Below are positions 9,463 to 17,993 of a stretch of DNA of 64,000 nt, piece by piece. The stretch's first letter is position 1. Each line of letters opens with the position of its first letter. The translations under genes were made by a program, and so were the position numbers. The stretch comes from Gluconobacter kanchanaburiensis NBRC 103587 (GTDB lineage: Bacteria; Pseudomonadota; Alphaproteobacteria; Acetobacterales; Acetobacteraceae), in contig NZ_BJVA01000010.1 in NCBI RefSeq assembly GCF_007988905.1, positions 1-64,000 of the forward strand, read 5' to 3'. Below the pieces are notes generated by a model that saw only the letters and a list, made by a program, of their open reading frames with translations, was not told the origin of the DNA and did no database searches.

Positions 9463-9483
9463 CCGGGATCTGACAGGTCCCGG
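9463..9483. terminator. Terminator between convergent pdxJ and lipoprotein genes
   Basis: CCGGGA at 9463-9468 pairs with TCCCGG at 9478-9483 over a 9-base loop. An A-run precedes it and a T-rich stretch (CTTTTTATTT) follows about 9 bases later. It could serve both convergent genes. Confidence 0.7.
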
Positions 9484-9495
9484 TCCCATATCTTT

Positions 9496-10095
9496 TTATT
9501 TCACAGGCTGGATAACCGGCTGTGTATCGTCCTTGGTAAATTTCGGCACGTATTTGCCCGACTGGTCTGAGTAGGTTGCTGTTCCGCTCTGTGCAGGCGT
9601 CCTGGGCGGATGGAAGGCGGAAACAGGTCCGAAAGGTCCCCCGTTCACGCGGCGCATCGTAGACTCACGCTGGCGGGCGCAGCCACGGGTAATAATGGAG
9701 CAGATGCCGTCCGTGCCAACGTATTCGTCGTCGTTTCCAGTATAATGAACTTCGGAAACCCGGTCGTGATCCAGACGCACCAGCATGCGGCAGGTAGTTC
9801 CGCCTCCGCCCATGGTGGACTGATAGATGCTGATAACGGACTGTACAGGGAGGAAGCCGGAATCCGCTGGCATGGTCGGAAGCGCCATGGTCCCATCATA
9901 CTGCCAGAGTTCAGTCGTGTCGTTGAGCTTCTTCGTGCTTCCCGGAATGCCAGCACAGGCCTGAAGGTCATAACTTGTCATGCCGACCATTTCCATCTGA
10001 GCCTTGTGGGCATTACGGGAATCGAAATAACCGCATCCCGACAGGGCTGCTGTGGATGTCAGGGCGAGAAGGATGCGTGCAAGAACCGGGCGCAT
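9496..10095 (-). CDS. Putative outer-membrane lipoprotein of unknown function
   Basis: This is a 199-residue exported protein. A signal peptide with a hydrophobic core (LARILLALTSTAAL) ends in a good lipobox, LSGC, so the mature protein would start with a lipidated Cys near residue 20. The rest has no motif I recognise; several Cys and a Pro-rich C-terminus stand out. ATG 10095 is preferred because AAAGGAG lies about 5 bases upstream; ATG 10098 is adjacent. It is divergent from the DUF3126 gene. Confidence 0.75.
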   Translation of the reverse strand: MRPVLARILLALTSTAALSGCGYFDSRNAHKAQMEMVGMTSYDLQACAGIPGSTKKLNDTTELWQYDGTMALPTMPADSGFLPVQSVISIYQSTMGGGGTTCRMLVRLDHDRVSEVHYTGNDDEYVGTDGICSIITRGCARQRESTMRRVNGGPFGPVSAFHPPRTPAQSGTATYSDQSGKYVPKFTKDDTQPVIQPVK

Positions 10096-10281
10096 CATGT
10101 CTCCTTTGCGCAGATGGGAAGGCAGACTGCAGGCCCGGAACAAGAACTGACCAAGCCACAATCACATGTGAAGCGGCCTATTTCTACAACACCATCATAC
10201 AGCGGGATAGAGGAAGCGGGTTCCTTTGTTTCGGTCAATGGGGTAGAGGGCAGTTCTCTTCGTAGTACAGGAATGCCCCTC

Positions 10282-10506
10282 ATGGCCGATATGACCCCCT
10301 CAGAGGTGACACGCCTCCAGACCACGCTCCAGCGTCTGCTGGGCTCGCCGAAACTCACAGTTAACAAGCCGAGCCGCAAGGGCATGAGTGTCGAGCTGGC
10401 AGTTTCGGGAGAGGTGATCGGGACAGTCCATCGCGATGAGGACGAAGGCGAGGTGTCCTACGCCATTCACATCACGGTGCTGGAAGAAGATCTTCCCCCG
10501 GCCTGA
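10282..10506 (+). CDS. DUF3126 family protein
   Basis: This small acidic cytoplasmic protein of 74 residues matches my recollection of DUF3126, an alphaproteobacterial family. It has an N-terminal helix starting at TPSEVTRLQ, then strands in which a GEVIGTVHRDEDEGEVSYAIHI-like pattern (split here for length) is typical. The function is unknown. ATG 10282 is favoured, with AGGA 9 bases upstream; ATG 10273 and 10291 are alternatives. The frame is open far upstream, but that part overlaps the divergent lipoprotein gene and is not coding. Confidence 0.75.
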   Translation: MADMTPSEVTRLQTTLQRLLGSPKLTVNKPSRKGMSVELAVSGEVIGTVHRDEDEGEVSYAIHITVLEEDLPPA

Positions 10507-10510
10507 GGCT

Positions 10511-11032
10511 TCAGGCCCTGTGTGCTGGCGCTGGCATTTCAAAACGTGTGATTTTCCAGCTCCAGTTCTCGAACTTCATATGAAGGACAAAGGGCGTCTG
10601 CCCCGGCTGGTCCATGCTGGCCTCGAATTTGCCAAGGCTTACGAAATGAGCATGCAGGGAATTCCATGCTCCCAACCCCCCTGGGGCTGAAGCAGCTCGC
10701 GGCATGATCTGATGCGCCGTTGTCATCAATGTCGCAGGTGTCAGATGGGTATCGATTGCGTTCGAGATGGCCTGTCCGGCAAAGGAACTTCCGAAGCCGG
10801 GAAGTTCATCCTCAGAGGGCACCGGCGGGGAGAACTGTTCTTTCAGGCAGTGGCTCAGAGACGCCCAGTCCACATGGGGCGCAAGGCGTGAGGGGTTGTT
10901 CCCGTTCATCGCACGGTCGATATCCCACAACGCCACATAGGGAGAAACGACGTATGCCGCAAGAACAGCGCCGGCGCTGACACCCAGCCCCTGCCATGCG
11001 CGCGGCATGACTTTGCGAAAACCGTTCTTCAT
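10511..11032 (-). CDS. DUF2939 domain protein
   Basis: A 173-residue protein with one N-terminal membrane anchor (about residues 15-33), followed by YVALWDIDRAMNGNNPSRLAPHVDW. This is the hallmark of DUF2939, a family of unknown function common in Proteobacteria. The rest is a soluble, probably periplasmic, domain. It is convergent with the DUF3126 gene, with only 4 bases between the stops. Confidence 0.75.
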   Translation of the reverse strand: MKNGFRKVMPRAWQGLGVSAGAVLAAYVVSPYVALWDIDRAMNGNNPSRLAPHVDWASLSHCLKEQFSPPVPSEDELPGFGSSFAGQAISNAIDTHLTPATLMTTAHQIMPRAASAPGGLGAWNSLHAHFVSLGKFEASMDQPGQTPFVLHMKFENWSWKITRFEMPAPAHRA

Positions 11033-11134
11033 GACGACTTCCCTGTTCCGGTCCCGCGATATGCTCAGGACAGTGATGGACGATATGGAGGCTAACGTCT
11101 TTCAAGAGCCAAAGTCAGCAATTATCATTATCTG

Positions 11135-11905
11135 ATGACCATGAATTTTTCCGACCATGAACTCGAGCGGTATTCACGGCAGATCCTGCTCCCGCAGATC
11201 GGCGGCACGGGGCAGGAAAGACTGAGAAAAGCGTCCGTGCTCGTGATCGGGGCAGGGGGGCTTGGAGCCCCGCTTCTCCAGCAGCTCGCCGCGTCGGGGA
11301 TTGGTCATGTCGGGATCGTGGATCCTGATCGTGTGGATCTGAGCAATCTTCAGCGCCAGGTCCTTTACGATATGAAGGATATCGGACAGTTCAAGGTTGA
11401 GGCCGCTGCCAGCCGCCTCAAAGCCATGAATCCACTCGTAAAAATCCGGACCTACGCCTTCGAGGCCACGGATGCGATACTTGATGATCTCGTGTCAGGG
11501 TACGACGTCATATGCGATGGTACGGACAACTTCGGAACGAGATTTGCTGTCTCCGACGCCTGCGTTCGTCAGGGACGCACACTTGTTGCGGGTGCGGTGC
11601 AGGGTTTTTCAGGACAGTTAGCCGTTTTCCGACCACAACTGGGTGGCCCTTGCTATCGTTGTCTGTTTCCGACAGCTGAAGAGACACAGGCTGCGACATG
11701 CGCACAAGCCGGTGTTCTTGGCGCTGCGGCTGGAGTGATGGGCAACCTTATGGCGGTCGAAGTCATGCGCGAAATCATCGGGTTTGAAGGCCGGGACAAA
11801 ACGCAGGTTACCATTTGGGATGCCCTGTCAGGAACATCGCAGCGTTTCGTGCTGTATCGTGATCCTGCGTGTCGGGTGCATGCTGACGGGGATCTTTCTT
11901 CATGA
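11135..11905 (+). CDS. moeB: MoeB/ThiF-type adenylyltransferase
   Basis: This 256-residue E1-like enzyme adenylates the C-terminal Gly-Gly of a small sulfur carrier such as MoaD or ThiS. It has the nucleotide-binding GAGGLGAP loop (about residue 38), the DPDRVDLSNLQRQ segment with the catalytic Arg, the DGTDNF motif and a CYRC half-site for zinc. The usual second CxxC is CRVH here, so one zinc Cys is replaced by His. It overlaps the next gene by 4 bases. MoeB and ThiF cannot be separated from this alone. Confidence 0.88.
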   Translation: MTMNFSDHELERYSRQILLPQIGGTGQERLRKASVLVIGAGGLGAPLLQQLAASGIGHVGIVDPDRVDLSNLQRQVLYDMKDIGQFKVEAAASRLKAMNPLVKIRTYAFEATDAILDDLVSGYDVICDGTDNFGTRFAVSDACVRQGRTLVAGAVQGFSGQLAVFRPQLGGPCYRCLFPTAEETQAATCAQAGVLGAAAGVMGNLMAVEVMREIIGFEGRDKTQVTIWDALSGTSQRFVLYRDPACRVHADGDLSS

Positions 11906-12279
11906 AAATACCCCTGTTTCTGACACTTGCGGATGATTCCTGGCAGCGCGCCCATTATGCACTCGTGTTGGCAGCAGGGGCGCTTTCCCTCGGACGGAGT
12001 GTCACGGTCTTTGCGGGGGGGCGGAGTGTTCTGGCATTCACAAAAGACTGGTCGCGATTGGCGGGCAGCCTCACTGATTCGGACCTTGCCTCAAGAGGGA
12101 TCGCAGGGTTTGAAGAACTTCGCGACGCTGTCATGGACCTCGGAGCGACGATCATGGTGTGTGAGACAGGACTGAAGCTGGCCTTGGTGTCGCCTGGAGA
12201 TCTGCTGGAAGGCGTTTCGATCAAAGGGATCGTCAGCTTTCTCGAACTGGCGGGCGACAACCCTGTCATTGCGCTGTAA
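11902..12279 (+). CDS. DsrE-like small protein
   Basis: A 125-residue protein with an alternating strand/helix fold starting KIPLFLTLADDSW and an ALVLAAGALSLGRSVTVFAGG segment. This resembles the DsrE/DsrF or peroxiredoxin-like family, whose members move sulfur or act in redox complexes. A single Cys (MVCETG, near residue 90) sits where DsrE-type proteins carry their active Cys. The ATGA overlap with moeB suggests a shared sulfur-transfer job, for example feeding molybdopterin or thiamine synthesis. That link is inferred from context only. Confidence 0.65.
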   Translation: MKIPLFLTLADDSWQRAHYALVLAAGALSLGRSVTVFAGGRSVLAFTKDWSRLAGSLTDSDLASRGIAGFEELRDAVMDLGATIMVCETGLKLALVSPGDLLEGVSIKGIVSFLELAGDNPVIAL

Positions 12280-12362
12280 GTTCTGGTCCAACTCACGATT
12301 TGAGATGTGTTTTCCGTTTTGATGACTTGCCGAAACCGTCGGCCCTTGGCAGGGATGCGCTC

Positions 12363-13292
12363 ATGAGAAAGTCTGTCCTCCCCATGCATTCCCTCAAAGG
12401 CCGCACTTCCCTGTTTCGGATCCTTCTGGTCGGAACAGTCCTGCTTGTGGTTCCAGATGCGCTGGCCGCCCACCATCATAAAAAACATGCGGAGGGGGCT
12501 GCGAAGTCTTCTGAAAAACATGCGGCTGCCGTAAAGCACCACAAAGCCGACGCTGCAAAATCTGTGCCGGTAAAGCCTCACCATAAAGGACCGCATCATG
12601 CGGCTGTGAAGCATGTGGCCCCCGCGGCTACTGCCGGAGCAGCAGCAGGAGCGGCCGCCGCTGTGGGGGCGGCTACCGCAGAAGCGCCTCCGGCACCTGC
12701 TGTGCCACCTGCCCCCGAAAATACAGACAAAGGCAGCAATACCGGCCTGCCTCTGCCACGATACGCAGCGCTCAGGGCGGACAAAGTTTATATGCGCCGG
12801 GGGCCGGGTGATCGGTATCCGATCGACTGGGTCTATCATCGTCGTGGTCTGCCCGTGGAAATCGAGCGTGAGTTCGACGTCTGGCGGCTGGTCGAGGATT
12901 CAGACGGTCAGAAGGGATGGGTGCATCAGGCAACACTTTACGGGAGCCGGACCTTTGTTATTCCCGGCCTGCCTCCCGAAGGTGTGAAGGCTCAGGCTGG
13001 GGAAGCGAGTGCTCAGGCCGGAGACCATGTCGGCAAGGCTGACGCCCGTATTCTCGCCCGCGTTGCCACGCAGGATGAGGCCCGGGCACATAAAAATGAT
13101 GTGCTCCTCATGAGCCATCCGGAAGAAGATAGCAGCGTCATCGCGGTGCTGGAGCCGGGTACGGTCGGCAATATCAAGCTGTGCCCGCAGAATTCACAGT
13201 GGTGCCGCGTCAGCGTGAAGGGCTACGAAGGCTGGCTCCCGCGCCGTCTTTTCTGGGGACTTCTCCCCGGCGAGACGATTCAACCAAACTGA
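12363..13292 (+). CDS. Exported SH3-domain protein with His/Lys/Ala-rich linker
   Basis: A 309-residue secreted protein. An N-terminal signal peptide (hydrophobic core RILLVGTVLLVV, likely cut after ALA-A) is followed by about 80 residues dominated by His, Lys and Ala. Two bacterial SH3-like domains come next, one near LRADKVYMRRGPGDRYPIDW and the other near the C-terminus with SQWCRVSVKGYEGWLPR. Such proteins bind peptidoglycan or act as envelope scaffolds. ATG 12363 is chosen over the upstream TTG 12300 because AGGG precedes it and the signal peptide then has normal length. It is followed by pyk. Confidence 0.8.
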   Translation: MRKSVLPMHSLKGRTSLFRILLVGTVLLVVPDALAAHHHKKHAEGAAKSSEKHAAAVKHHKADAAKSVPVKPHHKGPHHAAVKHVAPAATAGAAAGAAAAVGAATAEAPPAPAVPPAPENTDKGSNTGLPLPRYAALRADKVYMRRGPGDRYPIDWVYHRRGLPVEIEREFDVWRLVEDSDGQKGWVHQATLYGSRTFVIPGLPPEGVKAQAGEASAQAGDHVGKADARILARVATQDEARAHKNDVLLMSHPEEDSSVIAVLEPGTVGNIKLCPQNSQWCRVSVKGYEGWLPRRLFWGLLPGETIQPN

Positions 13293-13316
13293 TTTTTTCG
13301 AGCGAGGACGCCGTAT

Positions 13317-14747
13317 ATGACATCCAGTTCCCATCACCGCCGCACGCGGATTGTCGCTACTTTGGGGCCGGCCTCGTCCTCGCCTGAGATGATTCTTTCC
13401 CTGGCGGAGGCGGGCGTGAATGTCTTCCGTCTCAATTTCTCTCATGGCGCGCACGAAGACCATGGTGAGCGTCACGCCGCCATCAGAGCAGCAGAAGAAA
13501 AAGTCGGACATCCTCTGGCCATTCTTGCCGACCTGCAGGGGCCGAAGCTTCGCGTTGGCGTTTTTGAGAACGGACCGGTTATTCTGGAAGAAGGCAAGCC
13601 GTTTCGTCTTGATCTCGACAGAACACCAGGGTCGGTAGCACGCGTCTGCTTGCCCCATCCGGAGATTATTTCGGCTGCAAAGCCTGGAAGCCATCTCCTT
13701 CTGGATGACGGCAAACTCAAACTCCGTGTCGTAACGGTTGGGGACGGCTTTCTCGAGACAGTCGTGATCGTGGGGGGCAAGCTCTCGGAGCGTAAGGGCG
13801 TGAATGTTCCCGATGTCACACTCCCCATTCCCGCACTGACCGAAAAAGACCGGCGTGATTTTGATTTTGCGCTTTCCCTTGGCGTGGATTTCGTGGCTCT
13901 GTCGTTCGTCCAGCGTCCAGAGGACGTCCGTGAGGCAAAGGAAATTGCCGCTGGCCGTGCCGCGATTGTCACCAAGCTCGAAAAGCCGCAGGCCATGGAA
14001 GATCTGGCGGCCATCGTCCATCTTTCGGATGCGATCATGGTGGCCCGTGGCGATCTGGGCGTTGAGCTGCCGCCTGAGGAAGTCCCTGTCGCGCAGAAGC
14101 GCGCTGTTGCCGAAGCTCGTAAACAGTGCCGCCCGGTGATCGTCGCCACCCAGATGCTGGAGAGCATGATCGAAAGCCCGACTCCCACGCGGGCAGAGGT
14201 CTCCGATGTTTCCAATGCCGTTTATGACGGTGCGGATGCCGTTATGCTTTCAGCAGAGAGCGCCGCTGGAAAATATCCGCTTGAAGCTGTTTCGATGATG
14301 GCGCGCATTGCTCTTCGCGTGGAGCAGGATACCGAGTGGCGCATCCGGATGGATCGTCTTCGGCCCGTACCGGACGAGACGGTTCAGTGCGCCATTGTTC
14401 AGGCAGCCTGGCAGGTCAGCCGTACACTGCATGCAGGCGCGATTGCCTCCCATACGCGGAGTGGAGCCGGCGCACGACGTCTGTCACGTGAGCGTCCTCA
14501 CTGTCCCATTATCGCTCTCACCCCGGAGCTTGATGTGGCCCGGCAGCTCTGTGTGGTCTGGGGTGTTTTCCCGAAAATCGTGGGCCGCGAACAGACGGCC
14601 CACGGTATTGAAGACCTTGCTGGTCCAGCCGTCGAGGTTGCACGCAGCATGACGTTCTGTCAGCCCGGAGACCGCGTTTTGGTGCTGGCTGGCCTGCCTT
14701 ATGGCCATTCCGGTAGCACGAATACATTGCGTGTCGTGACCGCCTGA
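13317..14747 (+). CDS. pyk: Pyruvate kinase
   Basis: This enzyme converts phosphoenolpyruvate and ADP to pyruvate and ATP. The 476-residue protein is full length. It begins RIVATLGPASSSPEM and contains FRLNFSHG, the catalytic TKLEKPQAMEDL and the MVARGDLGVELP motif, with the regulatory C-terminal domain intact. In Gluconobacter-type metabolism the enzyme closes the Entner-Doudoroff and pentose phosphate routes. It runs convergent to tyrA. Confidence 0.97.
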   Translation: MTSSSHHRRTRIVATLGPASSSPEMILSLAEAGVNVFRLNFSHGAHEDHGERHAAIRAAEEKVGHPLAILADLQGPKLRVGVFENGPVILEEGKPFRLDLDRTPGSVARVCLPHPEIISAAKPGSHLLLDDGKLKLRVVTVGDGFLETVVIVGGKLSERKGVNVPDVTLPIPALTEKDRRDFDFALSLGVDFVALSFVQRPEDVREAKEIAAGRAAIVTKLEKPQAMEDLAAIVHLSDAIMVARGDLGVELPPEEVPVAQKRAVAEARKQCRPVIVATQMLESMIESPTPTRAEVSDVSNAVYDGADAVMLSAESAAGKYPLEAVSMMARIALRVEQDTEWRIRMDRLRPVPDETVQCAIVQAAWQVSRTLHAGAIASHTRSGAGARRLSRERPHCPIIALTPELDVARQLCVVWGVFPKIVGREQTAHGIEDLAGPAVEVARSMTFCQPGDRVLVLAGLPYGHSGSTNTLRVVTA

Positions 14748-14759
14748 GACTGCTTCAAA

Positions 14760-14787
14760 CTGCCCGTGCGGTTATACGTACGGGCAG
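14760..14787. terminator. Possible shared hairpin between pyk and tyrA
   Basis: CTGCCCGT (14760-14767) is perfectly complementary to ACGGGCAG (14780-14787) with a 12-base loop. No T-run follows on either strand, so termination is only suggested by its place between two convergent genes. Confidence 0.4.
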
Positions 14788-14794
14788 GCGAGTC

Positions 14795-15676
14795 TCAGGC
14801 CTGACGGTTTTCTATAAGAGTCCGACGGATGGCTCGTCCGCGTTCGATGCGGCTTGTGATTGCCGTTTCGTCGCCACGGCGAATGGCATCCGCCATTACC
14901 TGCGTATCAGTGATGAAACTTTCCAGTGTCTGGAGAAGAGCCTCCCGGTTCGCAATAAAGATGTCCCGCCACATGACGGGATCAGACGCGGCGATCCGGG
15001 TAAAATCTCTAAAACCGGAAGCCGCGTAGTCGAGAACCGCCGCCCGGATTTCTTCTGAAAGATTGTCTGCCGTATCGCAGATTGTAAAAGCGAGCAGATG
15101 CGGCAGATGGCTGACCATCGCGCAAATCCGGTCATGCTCATCATCCGTAAGTATTTTAGTACGCGCTCCACAGCGTACCCAAAGTTCTTCGATCAGGGTG
15201 ATCGCGTGAGGATCTGATCCTTCCGGCGGGACGAGAAGTGCCCACCGATCCTCGAACAGCGTAGAAAAACCTGCATCCGGGCCGGAATGCTCGGTGCCTG
15301 CCATGGGATGGCTCGGAACGTAAGAGACGCCCTTTGGCAAAACCGCAGCAAGTCTGGGGCCAAGCTGTCCCCGCACTGACGCCACGTCCGTTAACACACT
15401 TCCTGGCTTCATATATGGCAGAAGCTGTTTTCCGACATACTCCACCGCGCCGACAGGCACGCAGATCATGACACAGTCGGCCTGGGCGGCAGTCTCCAGA
15501 TCACGGGTGGTCACATCCGCAATCCCAAGTTCATTGACCCTTTCGAGTACGCGTGGATCAAGATCCGCCGCGATAAGGGTTTCAGCCAGAGTCCCTGTCT
15601 CACGGGCGCGCCGAAGGATTGAAGATCCGATAAGACCCGGGCCAACGACAGCAAGAGATCCAAACAGCGGAGTCAT
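14795..15676 (-). CDS. tyrA: Prephenate/arogenate dehydrogenase
   Basis: This NAD(P)-dependent dehydrogenase of tyrosine synthesis decarboxylates prephenate or arogenate. The 293-residue protein has the dinucleotide-binding GPGLIGSS loop at residue 12, CVPVGAVEYV, and the SHPMAGTEHSGPDAGF active-site stretch that includes the catalytic His. There is no fused chorismate mutase or ACT domain. It overlaps the upstream hpnL gene by 4 bases, so the two are coupled. Confidence 0.93.
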   Translation of the reverse strand: MTPLFGSLAVVGPGLIGSSILRRARETGTLAETLIAADLDPRVLERVNELGIADVTTRDLETAAQADCVMICVPVGAVEYVGKQLLPYMKPGSVLTDVASVRGQLGPRLAAVLPKGVSYVPSHPMAGTEHSGPDAGFSTLFEDRWALLVPPEGSDPHAITLIEELWVRCGARTKILTDDEHDRICAMVSHLPHLLAFTICDTADNLSEEIRAAVLDYAASGFRDFTRIAASDPVMWRDIFIANREALLQTLESFITDTQVMADAIRRGDETAITSRIERGRAIRRTLIENRQA

Positions 15677-16860
15677 GAAATTCTCGGAGCAGTGGCGAAG
15701 GAATTCTCTTCGGAAGACTGGCCATCTCGGCTCGTCTGGTCCTTTTTTAGGGTCGTTCCTTTGATATTGCCTGCAAGCGCGGTCACGGCAGGAGCAATAA
15801 CTTTTTTACGCGAGGATACCGGCTGAGATTTCTTCAAACTGTCTGCGCCCGGACGTTCGTGGCGGAGGCGACGCATTTCGACGATCTGCCAGACCAGCAG
15901 AACCGGAATGCCAATCAGGATATCCCGGCCCCGACGCAGCAGGGAAAGGCTGAGTGAAATTTCCGCATCCACGCCGAAGATCATTCCCAGCGCAACATAG
16001 GCGGCTTCCTGCACGCCAAGCGCCCCCGGAACAAGAAAACCTGCCGACATGATACCGCAGACAACGCCCTCGATCGCAACAGCCGACAGGAAACTGACAT
16101 GCGCGCCCAGCAGCCCGAGAGCCAGCCACGTCATGGCTGCACTGCCCATCCAGCATAGCAGATGACACAAGGCGCCCAGGCAGATCCGATCCGGGCGGCT
16201 CCAGAGGCTTTCGAGTCGAGCCTGAAAAGTCTCGGTGTTTCCGATTAGCGAGTCCCGCCACTCCGAAGCGATATGCCGCCCCAGGAACGTGGCGACCTTC
16301 CGGATCATTGCTCCGCCACGATGCTGCGTCCAGATGAAGCCGGCTATTCCCAGGCTCAGCAGGGCCATCCCGCCCATCAGCGGCCAGACGAATTTCGAAG
16401 CGCCCTGATGCCCGATAAGGCACAGGAGCGCGAGGAGAACAAAAGCGATCTGGCCAAGAACTTCGGTGGTGATGTCCACGAGGTTGGCGGCCACACCTTC
16501 AGGCCAGTGGAGTTCCTCGCCCTTGCGGCTGCGCGGATCTACACCGGCAAGTGTTGCGCGGACGCCGATGACCATGCCGCCAAGCTGAGAGAACGGCAGG
16601 CACGACCCGGCGCTGTCGCGGACCAGCCGGGCGCCCATGAGGCGTCCCAGTCCCAGCATGGGAACTGCGGCGTGCCAGGCCACTCCAAGCCCGACATCAA
16701 CTAGGAGTTGGCAGACCGCGAGCAGAAGGAATCCACCAACGCCAACTTTAGTAAGGGCTTCCATTACGGGATGAATACCCGCCTTGGCTGCGACGAAGGT
16801 GAACAGCGCCACCCCGAGAAGGGAAAGGAGAACAGGGAGAGTTTTTTTCAACGTCTTCAT
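15673..16860 (-). CDS. hpnL: Hopanoid-associated membrane protein HpnL
   Basis: An integral membrane protein of about 395 residues with some eight hydrophobic segments. It belongs to the UPF0104 / lysylphosphatidylglycerol synthetase membrane-domain superfamily, and the hopanoid-cluster member is called HpnL. The ending FLVPGALGVQEAAYVALG is the typical signature. A role in lipid flipping or transfer is assumed, not proven. Its position, back to back with hpnA, supports the name. ATG 16860 is used; a GTG at 16878 is an alternative. The C-terminal 60 residues are basic and cytoplasmic. Confidence 0.85.
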   Translation of the reverse strand: MKTLKKTLPVLLSLLGVALFTFVAAKAGIHPVMEALTKVGVGGFLLLAVCQLLVDVGLGVAWHAAVPMLGLGRLMGARLVRDSAGSCLPFSQLGGMVIGVRATLAGVDPRSRKGEELHWPEGVAANLVDITTEVLGQIAFVLLALLCLIGHQGASKFVWPLMGGMALLSLGIAGFIWTQHRGGAMIRKVATFLGRHIASEWRDSLIGNTETFQARLESLWSRPDRICLGALCHLLCWMGSAAMTWLALGLLGAHVSFLSAVAIEGVVCGIMSAGFLVPGALGVQEAAYVALGMIFGVDAEISLSLSLLRRGRDILIGIPVLLVWQIVEMRRLRHERPGADSLKKSQPVSSRKKVIAPAVTALAGNIKGTTLKKDQTSRDGQSSEENSFATAPRIS

Positions 16861-16997
16861 CACATGCCGTTTGCACACGCTCTATCGCACACGTGCCGAA
16901 TATTCCACCCTTGCAGACGCTTTCCCCAAAAAGCGCGGGAGATTATGCTGTCACACATTGCAACCATCTGCTGATGACCCAAGGAGACTCTCCCACA

Positions 16998-17993
16998 ATG
17001 AACGATGTCACACTCGTTACGGGGGCTACCGGGTTTGTCGGCTCCGCCGTCGCCCGCGTCCTGGAAGAACGTGGACACCGCCTGCGGCTTCTCGTCCGGC
17101 CGACTTCTGATCGTTCAAATATCGCTGAACTTGATGCGGAGATCGTGGTCGGTGACCTTTCCGATCCGGACACCCTTGCTCCTGCGCTTGCAGGTGTCAA
17201 AACGCTTTTTCATGTCGCTGCGGATTACCGGCTCTGGGTTCCGGATCCCGAGACAATGATGAAGGCTAATGTTGAGGGCACGCGCAATCTGATGCTGGCG
17301 GCCATGGACGCCGGGGTGGAAAAAATCATTTACTGTTCGTCAGTTGCCGCTCTGGGACTGCGCAGTGACGGCATCCCCGCAGACGAGACCACTCCGGTCA
17401 GCGAAAATCAGGTCATCGGGATCTACAAGCTGTCGAAATACCGTGCGGAACAGGAAGTCCTGCGTCTCGTACGCGAAAAGAACCTGCCCGCCATTATCGT
17501 CAATCCCTCTACGCCTGTTGGGCCGAGAGATATTAAACCCACACCGACCGGCCAGATGGTTCTGGACTGTGCAAGCGGGAACATGCCGGCCTATGTGGAG
17601 ACCGGATTGAACATCGCTCATGTAGACGATGTGGCGGAAGGGCATGCACTGGCTCTGGAACGGGGGAAGATCGGGGAGAAATATATTCTCGGCGGAGAAA
17701 ACATCATGCTGGGTGACCTGTTTCGGATGGTGAGCCAGATTGCAGGAGTGAAACCACCGGCGATCAAGCTCAGGCAGTCCTGGCTTTATCCCGTTGCTCT
17801 TGTTTCCGAATGGCTCGCACGGGGTTTTGGCATCGAACCCCGGGTAACCCGTGAGACTCTCGCAATGTCCAAAAAGCTTATGTTCTTTTCGTCCGAAAAA
17901 GCCATCAGAGAACTCGGCTATTCCCCACGCCCGGCCCGCGATGCCGTAGCAGACGCCATCGCCTGGTTTCGCCAGCATGGACGGATGAAATAA
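16998..17993 (+). CDS. hpnA: Hopanoid-associated sugar epimerase HpnA
   Basis: A 331-residue extended short-chain dehydrogenase/NDP-sugar epimerase. It starts with TLVTGATGFVGSAVARVL (Rossmann GxxGxxG), and has a Ser (YCSSVAALG) plus the catalytic YKLSK (YxxxK). HpnA is the first gene of many hopanoid clusters; a sugar-modifying role on the hopanoid side chain is assumed. AAGGAG lies 11 bases before ATG 16998; ATG 16974 is a possible earlier start. The stop overlaps the hpnB start (TAATG). Confidence 0.92.
   Translation: MNDVTLVTGATGFVGSAVARVLEERGHRLRLLVRPTSDRSNIAELDAEIVVGDLSDPDTLAPALAGVKTLFHVAADYRLWVPDPETMMKANVEGTRNLMLAAMDAGVEKIIYCSSVAALGLRSDGIPADETTPVSENQVIGIYKLSKYRAEQEVLRLVREKNLPAIIVNPSTPVGPRDIKPTPTGQMVLDCASGNMPAYVETGLNIAHVDDVAEGHALALERGKIGEKYILGGENIMLGDLFRMVSQIAGVKPPAIKLRQSWLYPVALVSEWLARGFGIEPRVTRETLAMSKKLMFFSSEKAIRELGYSPRPARDAVADAIAWFRQHGRMK

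Noticed and set aside
9610-10281. Long upstream extension of the DUF3126 frame
   Set aside because: It overlaps the divergent lipoprotein gene and reads as a shadow; the family begins at about 10282.
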